64,000 nucleotides of DNA, taken from DATCZS01 sp036525795 (GTDB taxonomy: Bacteria; Actinomycetota; Acidimicrobiia; Spongiisociales; ZC4RG35). The DNA lies in NCBI GenBank assembly GCA_036525795.1, contig DATCZS010000043.1:1-64000 (forward strand), read 5' to 3'. Made by a program: the position numbers and the translations under genes. This document shows positions 35,711 through 44,197 of the stretch, in pieces. Position 1 is the stretch's first letter. Each line of letters opens with the position of its first letter. The notes beneath the pieces are model-generated. The model made no database searches and had not been told where the DNA came from. It saw only the letters and a program-made list of their open reading frames with translations.

Positions 35711-37702
35711 ATGCGACGACTCACCGCCCTGCTCACCGGCATCACGCTGTTCATCGGGGCGTGCTCGGCCGCCACCGTGGACGGCGGACCGACCACCACC
35801 GCAACGGGCGGACCGTCCGCCCTCGTCGGCTCCGTGTTCCGGGTGTTCGACACCTGCGACGACCTCCTCTCCTACTACCAGACCAACGCGCTGGAGATGG
35901 TCGGGCCGTGGGGCCTGGACGGATTCCCCCTGTACTCCATGGGGGACACGGCCGTCCCGGCACTCGCCGCCGACGGCGCGGCCGAGGCCGCTAGCCCGGC
36001 CCGAGTCACCGGGACCAACAACCAGATCGCCGGCGTCGACGAGGCCGACATCGTCAAGACAGACGGATCCCGGATCTTCACCATCACAGACGGTGTGTTC
36101 CGCGTGCTCACGGTCGGGGCGACGGTCGAACTCCGCGGACGGATCCAGCTCGACTGGTGGCCCCAGGCCATGCTGCTCCACGGGGATGCGGTCCTTCTGA
36201 TCGGACAGGTGTGGGGTGGTGCCGGCATCAGCCCCCTCGAGGACCGCGTCGGCATCGCACCGCAGTATCAGTCGACCGTCACCCGGCTCATGCAGGTCGA
36301 CGTCTCCGATCCCGACCGACCCCGGGTCGATGCGACGCTGGACATGGACGGGACGTACGTCAGCGCCCGTCTGGTGGACGGCATCGTCCGGCTGGCCATC
36401 ACCTCCTCCCCGGTCGGCATCGAATGGGCCTACCCGGACGGAAGCGGCATCCGCGCCGAGCGCGAAGCCACCGAGGCAAACCGGCAGATCATCGGTGACA
36501 CCACGCTCGACAACTGGCTCCCGTACTACGTGTACCGCAGCGACGGCATCGAACGGGAAGGGCGTCTACTCGACTGCACCAAGGTGATGGCGCCCAACGA
36601 GTTCTCCGGCCTCGAGACGCTGTCCCTGCTCACCTTCGACCTCGCATCAGGACTCCAGTCCTGGGCAGACGCAGCGGTGGTGGCGTCCGGCTCCACGATG
36701 TACGCCACCGAAGACCACGTCTACCTGGCCACCCAGCGCTGGGTCGACTGGCGGGTGCTGGCCGACACCGGCGAGATCGACGACGCAGCAGACGGATTCC
36801 GCACCCAGATCCATCTCTTCGACACGACCGACCCGGGCGCTCCCCGCTACATGGCCTCGGGCGAGGTGCGCGGCTTCCTGCTCAACCAGTTCTCGCTGGA
36901 TGAACACGGCGGGGTGCTCCGTGTGGCGACCACCAGTCAACCCACGGGATGGGGCTTCAGCACCGCCTCGGAGAGCCAGGTGGTGACCCTGCGCCGGGAC
37001 GGCGACCGCCTGGAGACGCTCGGTCAGGTGGGCGGCCTCGGCAAGGGAGAGCAGATCTACTCGGTGCGGTTCATGGGCGACCTCGGATACGTGGTGACCT
37101 TCCGCCAGACCGATCCGCTCTACGTGATCGACCTGTCCGACCCGGCCACCCCGGCCGCCGTGGGCGAGCTCAAGATCAACGGCTACTCGGCGTACCTCCA
37201 TCCGGTGGGCGAGGGACGCCTCCTCGGCCTCGGCCAGGACGCCACCGACGAGGGTCGCCGATTGGGAACCCAGCTCTCGCTGTTCGACGTCACCGACCCT
37301 GCCGATCCCCAGCGCCTGGACACCGTCTCGATGGACGGCGGCTGGTCGGCCGTCGAAGGCGACCACCACGCCTTCACCTTCGTCGACGGCCTCGTGCTGG
37401 CTCCGTTCGAGTCGTGGATCTGGGGACCTGCCGACGGCGACGCCGTCGAATCCGGCCGGTTCGACACAGGAGTGATGGCGGTGCGGGTCGAGGGCGATCG
37501 TCTGACGCTCGCCGACATCCTCCGGCCCATGTTCGACGGCCCGATCGACGAAAAGGACCTCTGGGAAACCGGCAACGACCCATGGCGCATGGTTCCTCTG
37601 CGCACCATCGTCATCGGCGATCGGATCTTCACGATCACCAACGGGGGCGTGGCGATCCACGACTTCTCGACCTACCAGCGGCTCGACGTCGTCGAGTTCT
37701 AG
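35711..37702 (+). CDS. Beta-propeller lipoprotein (pfam09826-like)
   Basis: A 663-aa surface lipoprotein. The signal MRRLTALLTGITLFIGAC gives a lipobox ending at Cys18, then a Thr/Gly linker. The hallmark TGTNNQIAGVDEADIVKTDG at about 97-116 identifies the C-terminal beta-propeller family found in actinobacteria, archaea and Bacillus. Repeated VIDLSDPATP and LFDVTDPADP segments form the blades. AGGAGG precedes the ATG. Function not known; cell-surface binding or maintenance likely. Confidence 0.85.
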   Translation: MRRLTALLTGITLFIGACSAATVDGGPTTTATGGPSALVGSVFRVFDTCDDLLSYYQTNALEMVGPWGLDGFPLYSMGDTAVPALAADGAAEAASPARVTGTNNQIAGVDEADIVKTDGSRIFTITDGVFRVLTVGATVELRGRIQLDWWPQAMLLHGDAVLLIGQVWGGAGISPLEDRVGIAPQYQSTVTRLMQVDVSDPDRPRVDATLDMDGTYVSARLVDGIVRLAITSSPVGIEWAYPDGSGIRAEREATEANRQIIGDTTLDNWLPYYVYRSDGIEREGRLLDCTKVMAPNEFSGLETLSLLTFDLASGLQSWADAAVVASGSTMYATEDHVYLATQRWVDWRVLADTGEIDDAADGFRTQIHLFDTTDPGAPRYMASGEVRGFLLNQFSLDEHGGVLRVATTSQPTGWGFSTASESQVVTLRRDGDRLETLGQVGGLGKGEQIYSVRFMGDLGYVVTFRQTDPLYVIDLSDPATPAAVGELKINGYSAYLHPVGEGRLLGLGQDATDEGRRLGTQLSLFDVTDPADPQRLDTVSMDGGWSAVEGDHHAFTFVDGLVLAPFESWIWGPADGDAVESGRFDTGVMAVRVEGDRLTLADILRPMFDGPIDEKDLWETGNDPWRMVPLRTIVIGDRIFTITNGGVAIHDFSTYQRLDVVEF

Positions 37703-37766
37703 GGGTGTCTCGAGGGGTCTCGATGCGGGGCACTCCCAGATCGCGAAATCCGGCCATGCAGAACCC

Positions 37767-37796
37767 TTGCGAACATATGTTCGATCGGGCTACCTT
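37767..37796 (+). promoter_or_regulatory. SOS-type promoter with LexA box
   Basis: The -35 TTGCGA (37767-37772) and -10 TACCTT (37791-37796) are 18 bp apart. CGAACATATGTTCG, a perfect 14-bp palindrome at 37770-37783 that matches the Gram-positive LexA/DinR site (CGAAC-N4-GTTCG), covers the -35 and half the spacer. The next ATG begins 6 nt after the -10. LexA would block this promoter until DNA damage. Only one such site was noticed in the window. Confidence 0.75.
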
Positions 37797-37802
37797 CGGG
37801 CG

Positions 37803-38612
37803 ATGCCGCCTCCAGGGCCACCGATTGCCGACCGCCGGCGCCGGGTAGATCTCCTCCGCCGCGATCTCCAGGCTCTGCGAGAGCGCTATGGGCGGCTCCC
37901 CGTCGACATCTCCGTCGCCGAACGGCTCGACACCCGGATGGAACGCAACCGACACCGGATCACCCATCTCCAGAACCAGATCGCCGCGCTGCAGACCGAG
38001 GTGCAGCAGATCGAACGAGAGCTCGACGGATACCTGGCAGGCGTCGAAGCGCTGCTCTCGGACGCCGCCGACCAGGTTCGCCGGCTCGAAAAGGAGGGCT
38101 GGTCGCCCGTCCCGATCCTCGGGTACCGCATGTGGAACGTGGTCGACGGGGCGGTCACAGGCGTGGTTCAGCCATGGAAGAGCCGCACCAAGCTGGCCCG
38201 CTGTCTCAATGGCGTGGACGGCGAGGATATACCCCACTCGCACGGGCGGTGCGGGCCGCCTCCGTGCGGGGTGTATGCCACCAAGGAGCCGGAGACGATC
38301 TATCGGCAGATGCCGAGGCATGCGGACTGGGCGATCGGCCTCGTCGAACTGAGCGGCAAGGTGGTGGAGCATTCACAGGGCTACCGGGCGCAGCGGGCGA
38401 CCCTCGCCGCGATGTGGCTGGTGGTCGGAGACAGAGCGGCGGCCGTCGAGGGGGCACGGGCGCTCGAGGCGGCGCTGGCAGACCCGGTCGGCGCCACGCA
38501 CGGCGGCACGTCGCGCAGGGCGGACGCCACCGAGTACGAAGACGCCTGCCGCTATCTGGCGGGCGTGAGAGGAGGGAGAATCGCATGGACATCGGAGAAC
38601 AGGAGCGCGTGA
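37803..38612 (+). CDS. Predicted SOS-induced coiled-coil protein, unknown
   Basis: A 269-aa cytosolic protein. Residues about 8-85 are charged and helical and likely form a coiled coil (RNRHRITHLQNQIAALQTEVQQIERELDG). The second part has GYRMWNVVDGAVTGVV and RCGPPPCGVYATKEPE, a G-x-R-x-W plus C-x(4)-CGxYA arrangement I recall in many actinobacterial and actinophage hypothetical proteins, possibly a metal- or nucleic-acid-related module. No known enzyme motif. The promoter has a LexA box and the mRNA looks leaderless. It overlaps the next small gene. Confidence 0.7.
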   Translation: MPPPGPPIADRRRRVDLLRRDLQALRERYGRLPVDISVAERLDTRMERNRHRITHLQNQIAALQTEVQQIERELDGYLAGVEALLSDAADQVRRLEKEGWSPVPILGYRMWNVVDGAVTGVVQPWKSRTKLARCLNGVDGEDIPHSHGRCGPPPCGVYATKEPETIYRQMPRHADWAIGLVELSGKVVEHSQGYRAQRATLAAMWLVVGDRAAAVEGARALEAALADPVGATHGGTSRRADATEYEDACRYLAGVRGGRIAWTSENRSA

Positions 38613-38743
38613 TCATCGTCGAGCCGCTCGAGACGCCGGAGGAGCCCCGCCGGCCTGCACCTCGACGCCAGCCGGCAGTGCCCCAACCCGCAGAGAAGGA
38701 TGCAGCGCCGATAGAGAGGGAGACGGAGCCGGCAGAGATCTGA
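38585..38743 (+). CDS. Small acidic/proline-rich protein co-transcribed with the SOS gene
   Basis: A 52-aa protein, MDIGEQERVIIVEPLETPEEP at the start and rich in Pro, Glu and Arg after it, probably unstructured. A strong AGGAGGGAGA ribosome site lies inside the end of the upstream gene, which it overlaps by 28 bp. Family not recognised; short proteins with a V-I-x-x-EP start of this kind occur in other actinobacteria. Confidence 0.6.
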   Translation: MDIGEQERVIIVEPLETPEEPRRPAPRRQPAVPQPAEKDAAPIERETEPAEI

Positions 38744-38764
38744 TCGATCGCCCTCCGGCGCGCC

Positions 38765-38770
38765 TACCCT
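38765..38770 (+). promoter_or_regulatory. -10 element of the small membrane gene at 38.8 kb (leaderless)
   Basis: TACCCT lies 6 nt before the GTG at 38777. Confidence 0.5.
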
Positions 38771-38776
38771 GCGGAC

Positions 38777-39037
38777 GTGCCCGTCGACGACCTGCGCATC
38801 CTCGCATTCGCCATCGTGTTCGGCGCCCTGATGGGCTGGGGCCTGGGGCGAAGGGCGGAAGACCGCCTCGCCACCATGATCGCCACCGGGGTCTCCACCC
38901 TGACCGGGGTGGGGTGTTGGATCGCGGCCCTGGCGCTCGACGCCCCCACCGGGGGAGCCCTCGGCACCGCCGCGGTGTCGCTGACCGGCGGCGCCGGAGC
39001 GGCCCTGGCCGTGCTGGCATTCACCGGCCGCCGGTGA
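38777..39037 (+). CDS. Small three-helix membrane protein, unknown
   Basis: An 86-aa protein starting at GTG with hydrophobic segments near 8-24, 36-54 and 60-82 (Gly/Ala-rich). No family recognised. Its 3' end overlaps the 3' end of the opposing methyltransferase gene by 17 bp. Confidence 0.55.
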   Translation: MPVDDLRILAFAIVFGALMGWGLGRRAEDRLATMIATGVSTLTGVGCWIAALALDAPTGGALGTAAVSLTGGAGAALAVLAFTGRR

Positions 39038-39878
39038 GCCTCCCGCCCGGGAGACTGCCGCCCGGGAGACTGCCGCCCGGGAGACTGCCGCCGGCGCCCT
39101 GGTCCCGCGCAGTGTGAAGAGCGGCGTAGGCGATGGCGGCGGCCTGGCCGACATTCAGGGAGTCGATGCCCGTCAGGGGGATCCGCACCCGCACATCGGC
39201 CGCCTGCATGGCCGTGTCGGACAGTCCGGGCCCTTCCGCCCCCACCATCACCGCCGGTCGCCCGACTGCGATCTCACCGATGGGAGTGGCGTCCGGGGCC
39301 GGGGTCATGGCGACCAGCGTGAACCCGGCGCGCTTGACGGCGGCGAGATCGGCCGCCCACGAGAGCGAGCGAGCGATCGGCACCGAGAAGAGGGCCCCCA
39401 TCGACACCCGTACGCTGCGCCGGTACCACGGATCGGCGGTGGTCGGGTCGACCAGCACCCCCGCCATCCCCAGCCCGACCGCCGCCCGCAGCACCGCCCC
39501 CAGGTTCTCGTGGTCGTTCACTCCCTCGATGACGGCGAGTGACGCGAGCTCGAGGAGCGAGGCCACCGGAGCGGGGTCGGGGCGACGGGCGGACGCCACG
39601 ACGCCCCGGTGCAGATCGAACCCCACGACCGCCGACATCGTCTGGCGATCGACGACGAACACGGGGACAGATCCGGTCGCCGGAAGGCGATGGTGCACGG
39701 ACTCGAGGCACAACACCGATTCGGCGCCCAGCTCGGAGCCGAGCAGGCGGGTCACCACCGCCAATCCCTCTGCGATGAAGAGCCCCGAGGCCGCCTCGAA
39801 CCGGCGCCGGAAGCCGACGTCGTTGAGCCGCCGGTAGGGATCGAGGCGCCCATCGTCTGGGTCGATGATGCGGTCCAC
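39021..39878 (-). CDS. SpoU/TrmH-family RNA 2'-O-methyltransferase
   Basis: A 285-aa protein with an N-terminal substrate-binding part and a C-terminal SPOUT methyltransferase: motif 1 EGVNDHENLGAVLRAA, motif 2 MVGAEGPGLSD, motif 3 VRIPLTGIDSLNVGQAAAIAYA. It should ribose-methylate rRNA or tRNA. The C-terminus ends in GGSLP repeated three times, encoded by a 15-bp DNA repeat. The GTG start is supported by TACCGT seven bases upstream. Confidence 0.88.
   Translation of the reverse strand: MDRIIDPDDGRLDPYRRLNDVGFRRRFEAASGLFIAEGLAVVTRLLGSELGAESVLCLESVHHRLPATGSVPVFVVDRQTMSAVVGFDLHRGVVASARRPDPAPVASLLELASLAVIEGVNDHENLGAVLRAAVGLGMAGVLVDPTTADPWYRRSVRVSMGALFSVPIARSLSWAADLAAVKRAGFTLVAMTPAPDATPIGEIAVGRPAVMVGAEGPGLSDTAMQAADVRVRIPLTGIDSLNVGQAAAIAYAALHTARDQGAGGSLPGGSLPGGSLPGGRLTGGR
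39046..39090. repeat. 15-bp tandem repeat, three copies
   Basis: CCCGGGAGACTGCCG is repeated exactly three times in the 3' end of the methyltransferase gene, adding GGSLP units to its C-terminus. Copy number may vary between strains. Confidence 0.9.
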
Positions 39879-39885
39879 CGCCGCC

Positions 39886-39891
39886 ACGGTA
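39886..39891 (-). promoter_or_regulatory. -10 element of the SpoU methyltransferase gene (leaderless)
   Basis: TACCGT on the minus strand, 7 nt before the GTG at 39878. Confidence 0.5.
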
Positions 39892-40027
39892 CCCCGGAGC
39901 GACCAGCCACGGCCTTTCCGGCAGGCACACGCGATCGGCAACCACCACCGGCCGGGAGACCCGGCGATGCCGTTGCACCCCGGGCGGTTCCAACGCCGGG
40001 GAGCACGGATAGTCTCCCGAATCACAC

Positions 40028-40921
40028 GTGCCTCCCCTCGACCCGATCAGACGCCCCGTCATCTCCGAGCGCTGGCTCGTCCCGCTGGCGCTGCTCGGTG
40101 TGTACGTGGTGTGGGGATCGACCTACCTGGGCATCGCCGTGATGGTCGAGACCATTCCCCCGCTGCTCGGCAACGCCGTGCGAATGCTCACCGCCGGCGC
40201 CGTGATGTATCTCGTGATCCGCAGACGGGGCGAGGACCGCCCCACCGCCCGCCAGTGGCGCAACGGGGCCGCGGTCGGGACCCTGCTGTTCGTGGGAGGC
40301 CTGGGGCAGGTTTCGGTCGCCGAGTCGATCGGCATCGGGTCGGGTGTCGCGGCCACCGCCATCGCCATGACGCCGGTATGGGCCTCGCTCGTGTCCGGAC
40401 TGTTCGGCTCGTGGCCGCGAAGACTGCAGTGGATCGGGCTCGCTCTGGGCGTCGTCGGGGTGGCGGCGCTGTCGCTCGAGGGCGACTTCCAGGCCGAACC
40501 CGCCGGATTCGCTCTGGTTCTCGCCGCCCCCATCCTGTGGTCGTTCGGGTCGGTGTGGTCCAATCACCTCGATCTCCCCGCCTCCAACATGCGCACCGCC
40601 CTGTTCATGATCGGCGGCGGTGCGTCGCTGGCCATCGCCGGGGCGATTCGGGGCGAGGTGGCTCCGATCGAGCCGTCGATGGCGAGCGTCCTGGCCCTGC
40701 TCTACCTCATCTCATTCGGGTCGCTGCTGGCGTTCTCGGCCTACGCCTACCTGCTCCGGACCGTCTCCGCATCCCTGGCAACCAGCTACGCATATGTCAA
40801 CCCGCTGGTGGCCGTCGCACTCGGTGTCTCGCTCGGCGGCGAGGTGCTCACGGGCTCGGCATTCGTCGCCCTGCCTCTCATCGTGGCCGCCGTCGCCCTG
40901 ATCGCCCGCGGGGACCGCTGA
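40028..40921 (+). CDS. EamA/DMT-family transporter
   Basis: A 297-aa inner-membrane protein with ten predicted helices in two EamA halves. The first starts PLALLGVYVVWGSTYLGIAVMVETIPP and the second with APILWSFGSVWSNH. It resembles the RhtA/YedA group of amino-acid or metabolite exporters. The start is a GTG about 12 nt after a TAGTCT box. Confidence 0.85.
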   Translation: MPPLDPIRRPVISERWLVPLALLGVYVVWGSTYLGIAVMVETIPPLLGNAVRMLTAGAVMYLVIRRRGEDRPTARQWRNGAAVGTLLFVGGLGQVSVAESIGIGSGVAATAIAMTPVWASLVSGLFGSWPRRLQWIGLALGVVGVAALSLEGDFQAEPAGFALVLAAPILWSFGSVWSNHLDLPASNMRTALFMIGGGASLAIAGAIRGEVAPIEPSMASVLALLYLISFGSLLAFSAYAYLLRTVSASLATSYAYVNPLVAVALGVSLGGEVLTGSAFVALPLIVAAVALIARGDR

Positions 40922-40965
40922 GACCCGGCGCTCGGCGAGAACGGCGACGGCTAGCGTCCGTCCGG

Positions 40966-42201
40966 ATGATCGAAGGTTCCGAGGCGACGACCCGTCGAAG
41001 GCTCACACGGGTGCTGTTCGCGGGGGTGGCGATGGCCACCACCGGCTACATCGCCGCCATCACCGTGGCGACGCTGGCTGCCCGAACGATTCTCGGCAGC
41101 GCCGATCTCGCCGGCCTCCCGTCGGCGGTGGCCGTGATCGGGACTGCGGGGGGAACCGCCCTGTGGGGTCAGCTGGCACCGACCCGGGGCAGGAGATTCG
41201 GACTCGTGGCCGGGTTTCTGTCGGCCGCCACCGGCGCCGCCATCTCGACCGTGGCGGTGTTGACCGAGTCGTTCCCCCTTCTGCTGGCGGGGATGGCCGT
41301 TCTCGGCTTCGGGCAGTCCTCATCCCACCTCGCCAGGTACGCAGCCGCCGACCTGGCCCCGGCGGAACGGCGCGGGAGAGCGGTGAGCTTCATCGTCTGG
41401 GCAGGCACGGTCGGAGCGGTGATCGGGCCGCGCCTTCTCGAACCGGCCGGGTCGCTCAGCGAGCGCGCCTTCGGAGCCCCGTACGCGGGCGGATACCTGG
41501 CGACCTCGGTCTTCATGGCTGCATCTGCATTGGTCTACTGGGGGCTGCTCCGACCCGAGCCCAACACCGTGGCCGTGGCCGAGGGGGTCGAGGGCACCCC
41601 GGCCGACTCGAAGATTCGCCCCCGGTCGGTGCTGGCCCATCCCGGAGTCCAGCTGGCCGGCATCGCGCTGGTGATCGGCCAGGCGGTGATGGTGCTGATC
41701 ATGACGGCCACGCCGGTTCACATCGAGAACACCGGGTTCGGACTCGGGGTGGTGGGCAGCATCATCAGCGCCCACACACTCGGCATGTTCGCGTTCTCGC
41801 CGATCACGGGACGCCTCACCGACCTGCTCGGCCCGGTCAGAGTGATCGCCGCCGGAGCCGTCATGCTGCTGGTCGCGGCGCTGATGGCAGCCGGTGCCCC
41901 GGATGGTGCCAACGTGATGCTCGGATGGGGGCTCTTCCTGCTCGGGCTGGGCTGGAACTTCGGGTTCGTCGCCGGGAGCGCCCTGCTCACGTCGAGCGTG
42001 GACCGGGCTTCGCGCCCGGTCATCCAGGGAAGAGTCGACGCCGCGGTGTGGAGCGCCTCTGCCCTGGCGAGCGCCTCGTCGGGTCTCGTCCTCGCCGGGC
42101 CCGGCTACCGGTCGCTGGGGATCATCGGCGGCGGACTCGTGGCAGTGATGGTGGTGGCGCTGGCCACACGGGGAAGACAGGTCGGCGGCCAGATGGCCTG
42201 A
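40966..42201 (+). CDS. Major facilitator superfamily transporter
   Basis: A 411-aa membrane protein with about 12 helices and the typical central cytoplasmic loop (RPEPNTVAVAEGVEGTPADSKIRPRS). ARYAAADLAPAERRGRAVSF in the first half and GRLTDLLGPVRVI in the second are MFS loop motifs. Substrate unknown; a drug-efflux role is possible. TAGCGT lies eight bases before the ATG. Separated from the EamA gene by 44 bp. Confidence 0.83.
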   Translation: MIEGSEATTRRRLTRVLFAGVAMATTGYIAAITVATLAARTILGSADLAGLPSAVAVIGTAGGTALWGQLAPTRGRRFGLVAGFLSAATGAAISTVAVLTESFPLLLAGMAVLGFGQSSSHLARYAAADLAPAERRGRAVSFIVWAGTVGAVIGPRLLEPAGSLSERAFGAPYAGGYLATSVFMAASALVYWGLLRPEPNTVAVAEGVEGTPADSKIRPRSVLAHPGVQLAGIALVIGQAVMVLIMTATPVHIENTGFGLGVVGSIISAHTLGMFAFSPITGRLTDLLGPVRVIAAGAVMLLVAALMAAGAPDGANVMLGWGLFLLGLGWNFGFVAGSALLTSSVDRASRPVIQGRVDAAVWSASALASASSGLVLAGPGYRSLGIIGGGLVAVMVVALATRGRQVGGQMA

Positions 42202-42214
42202 CCGCCCTCTCCGC

Positions 42215-43591
42215 TCACCGCTGCATGACGGGCGTGACGGCCACCCCATCGGGGACGTGCCGTTCGCACACGAAGACCACGTCCTCCCCCATCCGGTAGT
42301 GGAACTGCTGAGGACTGGCACAGCGCGCTCCCACCTCGTACTCCAGCGAGTCGGGACGTACGAACATGCATCGCCGGCCGGCGGCGGCGGTCCGGGGGCC
42401 GGCTTCGGCGCGATCCCGATTGGCGACCTCACCCTGGCGCGACACGGGATCGTCCGGGTCGTACCAGAACTCGACATTGCGGTCGGCACCGGCGGCGAGC
42501 CACGCAGCCAGCGACTCCGAGACCCGTTCCTCGGACCATCCCGGCGCCCGGTGAACCACGCCACCCTCCAGGTCGTTCACTGCGACTCGAAGCCGGTCCC
42601 ATACGTCGGCCGAAGGCGGGACACCGAGCACGACACCGATCCCGAGCGCCTCGTAGGCATCCGAAGCCCGGCCTGCGGTGAGCACCAGCCGATCGAACGG
42701 CACACGGATCACGTACGGGTCGTCGACCGGAACGGCGATGGTCCAGCCGTCACAGTCGATCGTCGCCAACTCGGGCTGGTCGATCTCATCCACCGCCCCC
42801 TCCAGCGGCACCATCTCGGCGAGCCAGGCGAGGGCGCCGTCAGACTCCCGGACATGGATCTGAATCGATCCGGGGAAACAGGGCTCTCCGGACTCGTCCG
42901 GCCAGGCCAGCTCGGTCTGAACCCACCACACCGACTGCCTGGCCCCGACGATGTCGTCGGCATCCGCCAGCATCCCGCCGAGTGCCTCCTCGCCGACGAC
43001 ACGTGCCGGGGCCGGCTCGTCGCCGGTGTCGATCGAGGACGCCAGCCGGGCGATCGCCGCCCGCTGGGATTCGTCGATAGCGGACGCGGCCACCAGCACC
43101 TCGGCCCCCAGGAGCGCCTCGATCCACAGGGCCAGGGCAGCCGAGATCCGAGACGGGGTCAGGCCGGACTCCACGTCGAAAGGCTCCTCGGAGAGTCGTC
43201 CGACGACGCCTGGGCGGGGAATCGAACCACCGTCGACGATCACGGTTCGCGATCCGGACCGGTAGACGTCTGCGTCGGGTTCCACCCAGATGAACGCCGG
43301 GTCGTCGGCATCGATCAGGACCAGCCAGCCATCCGGGTGCCGCAGCGCCCGCATGCCCTCTGTGGTGCCGAAGAGCTGGTCGGCCGTCACCGGCGCCACC
43401 GACCACAGCCACGTGACGGACGCGGCCTCGACTCCGGCGTACACGTCGATCGTCGATGGGAAGGCCTCAGCTCCCGTGACGTCGTCGACCCACCTCGCGG
43501 CATCGGTGATCCACGCGAGCTCGCGATCAGACCCGATCACCTCGGCGACGTACCGCACCGACTCGGCCTGAGTGATGTTCGAAGTAGCCAT
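42215..43591 (-). CDS. Conserved-looking 458-aa protein, unknown
   Basis: A soluble acidic protein rich in Trp, Asp and Glu with no signal peptide. The C-terminal part has paired Cys and His (RRCMFVRPDSLEYEVGARCASPQ and FVCERHVPDG) that might bind metal. Several stretches (VWWVQTELAWPDESGE, PVDDPYVIRVPFDRLVL) suggest a beta-rich fold. I do not recognise a family. TACCGT is eight bases before the ATG. It is convergent with the MFS gene. Confidence 0.6.
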   Translation of the reverse strand: MATSNITQAESVRYVAEVIGSDRELAWITDAARWVDDVTGAEAFPSTIDVYAGVEAASVTWLWSVAPVTADQLFGTTEGMRALRHPDGWLVLIDADDPAFIWVEPDADVYRSGSRTVIVDGGSIPRPGVVGRLSEEPFDVESGLTPSRISAALALWIEALLGAEVLVAASAIDESQRAAIARLASSIDTGDEPAPARVVGEEALGGMLADADDIVGARQSVWWVQTELAWPDESGEPCFPGSIQIHVRESDGALAWLAEMVPLEGAVDEIDQPELATIDCDGWTIAVPVDDPYVIRVPFDRLVLTAGRASDAYEALGIGVVLGVPPSADVWDRLRVAVNDLEGGVVHRAPGWSEERVSESLAAWLAAGADRNVEFWYDPDDPVSRQGEVANRDRAEAGPRTAAAGRRCMFVRPDSLEYEVGARCASPQQFHYRMGEDVVFVCERHVPDGVAVTPVMQR

Positions 43592-43624
43592 CGAACACGA
43601 CGGTAGCCGAGCACCTCCTCCCGG

Positions 43625-44122
43625 TCAGACGGTCAGGTCGGGCAACCCGGGCTTGGCCACGTGCTCGAAGATCAGCGACGTCTCGATGTGGGCCACTTCC
43701 TGCCAGGCGGTGAAGGCGCTCACTGCCAGGTCACGGAGATGCTCGGCGCTTGCGACGACGACATGAACCAGGAAGTCGTTGGCTCCGGTCACGTGCGACA
43801 CCCCGACCACCTCGCGCAACGCCAGCGCCCTCTCTTTGAAGGTCTCGACTTCGTCTGCGCCATGACGCCTCAGACGGAGGGCGATCATCGCCTGCAGGCC
43901 GATTCCCAGCGCCGCCGGGTCGACATCGGCGTGGAAGCCGCGGAACACGCCGAGGTCCTCGAGGCGGCGCAGCCTCTCCGAGCAGGTGGACGGCGCGATT
44001 CCCACCTGAGCGGCCAATGCCTTGTTGGATCGCCGCGCATCGTGCGTCAACGCAGCGATCAAGGCCCGATCTATTCGATCAAGTTCGACCGAATGGGCAT
44101 GATTCCGAATCCTGTTCGTCAT
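43625..44122 (-). CDS. Lrp/AsnC-family transcriptional regulator
   Basis: A 165-aa regulator with an N-terminal winged HTH (LDRIDRALIAALTHDARRSNKALAAQVGIAPSTCSERLRRLEDLGVF) and a C-terminal RAM ligand domain (VVGVSHVTGANDFLVHVVVAS). It is divergent from a lyase operon, like MdeR next to mdeA in Pseudomonas putida, so it likely senses an amino acid and controls that operon. Its own -10 TATTGT is part of the palindrome between the two genes, which suggests autoregulation. Confidence 0.93.
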   Translation of the reverse strand: MTNRIRNHAHSVELDRIDRALIAALTHDARRSNKALAAQVGIAPSTCSERLRRLEDLGVFRGFHADVDPAALGIGLQAMIALRLRRHGADEVETFKERALALREVVGVSHVTGANDFLVHVVVASAEHLRDLAVSAFTAWQEVAHIETSLIFEHVAKPGLPDLTV

Positions 44123-44135
44123 GTATTGACAATAC
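44123..44135. promoter_or_regulatory. Palindromic operator over divergent promoters
   Basis: GTATTG-A-CAATAC is a perfect 6+1+6 inverted repeat. It contains the Lrp gene's -10 (TATTGT on the minus strand, 44129-44134, six bases from the ATG) and the exact consensus -35 TTGACA (44126-44131) of the lyase promoter, whose -10 TAGGTT is at 44148-44153 after a 16-bp spacer. A protein bound here would affect both. Confidence 0.65.
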
Positions 44136-44197
44136 CCGACGGAATCGTAGGTTCAGAGCCAGATGATCCACCACACGTTCGATGTTCGGAGGCAGGC

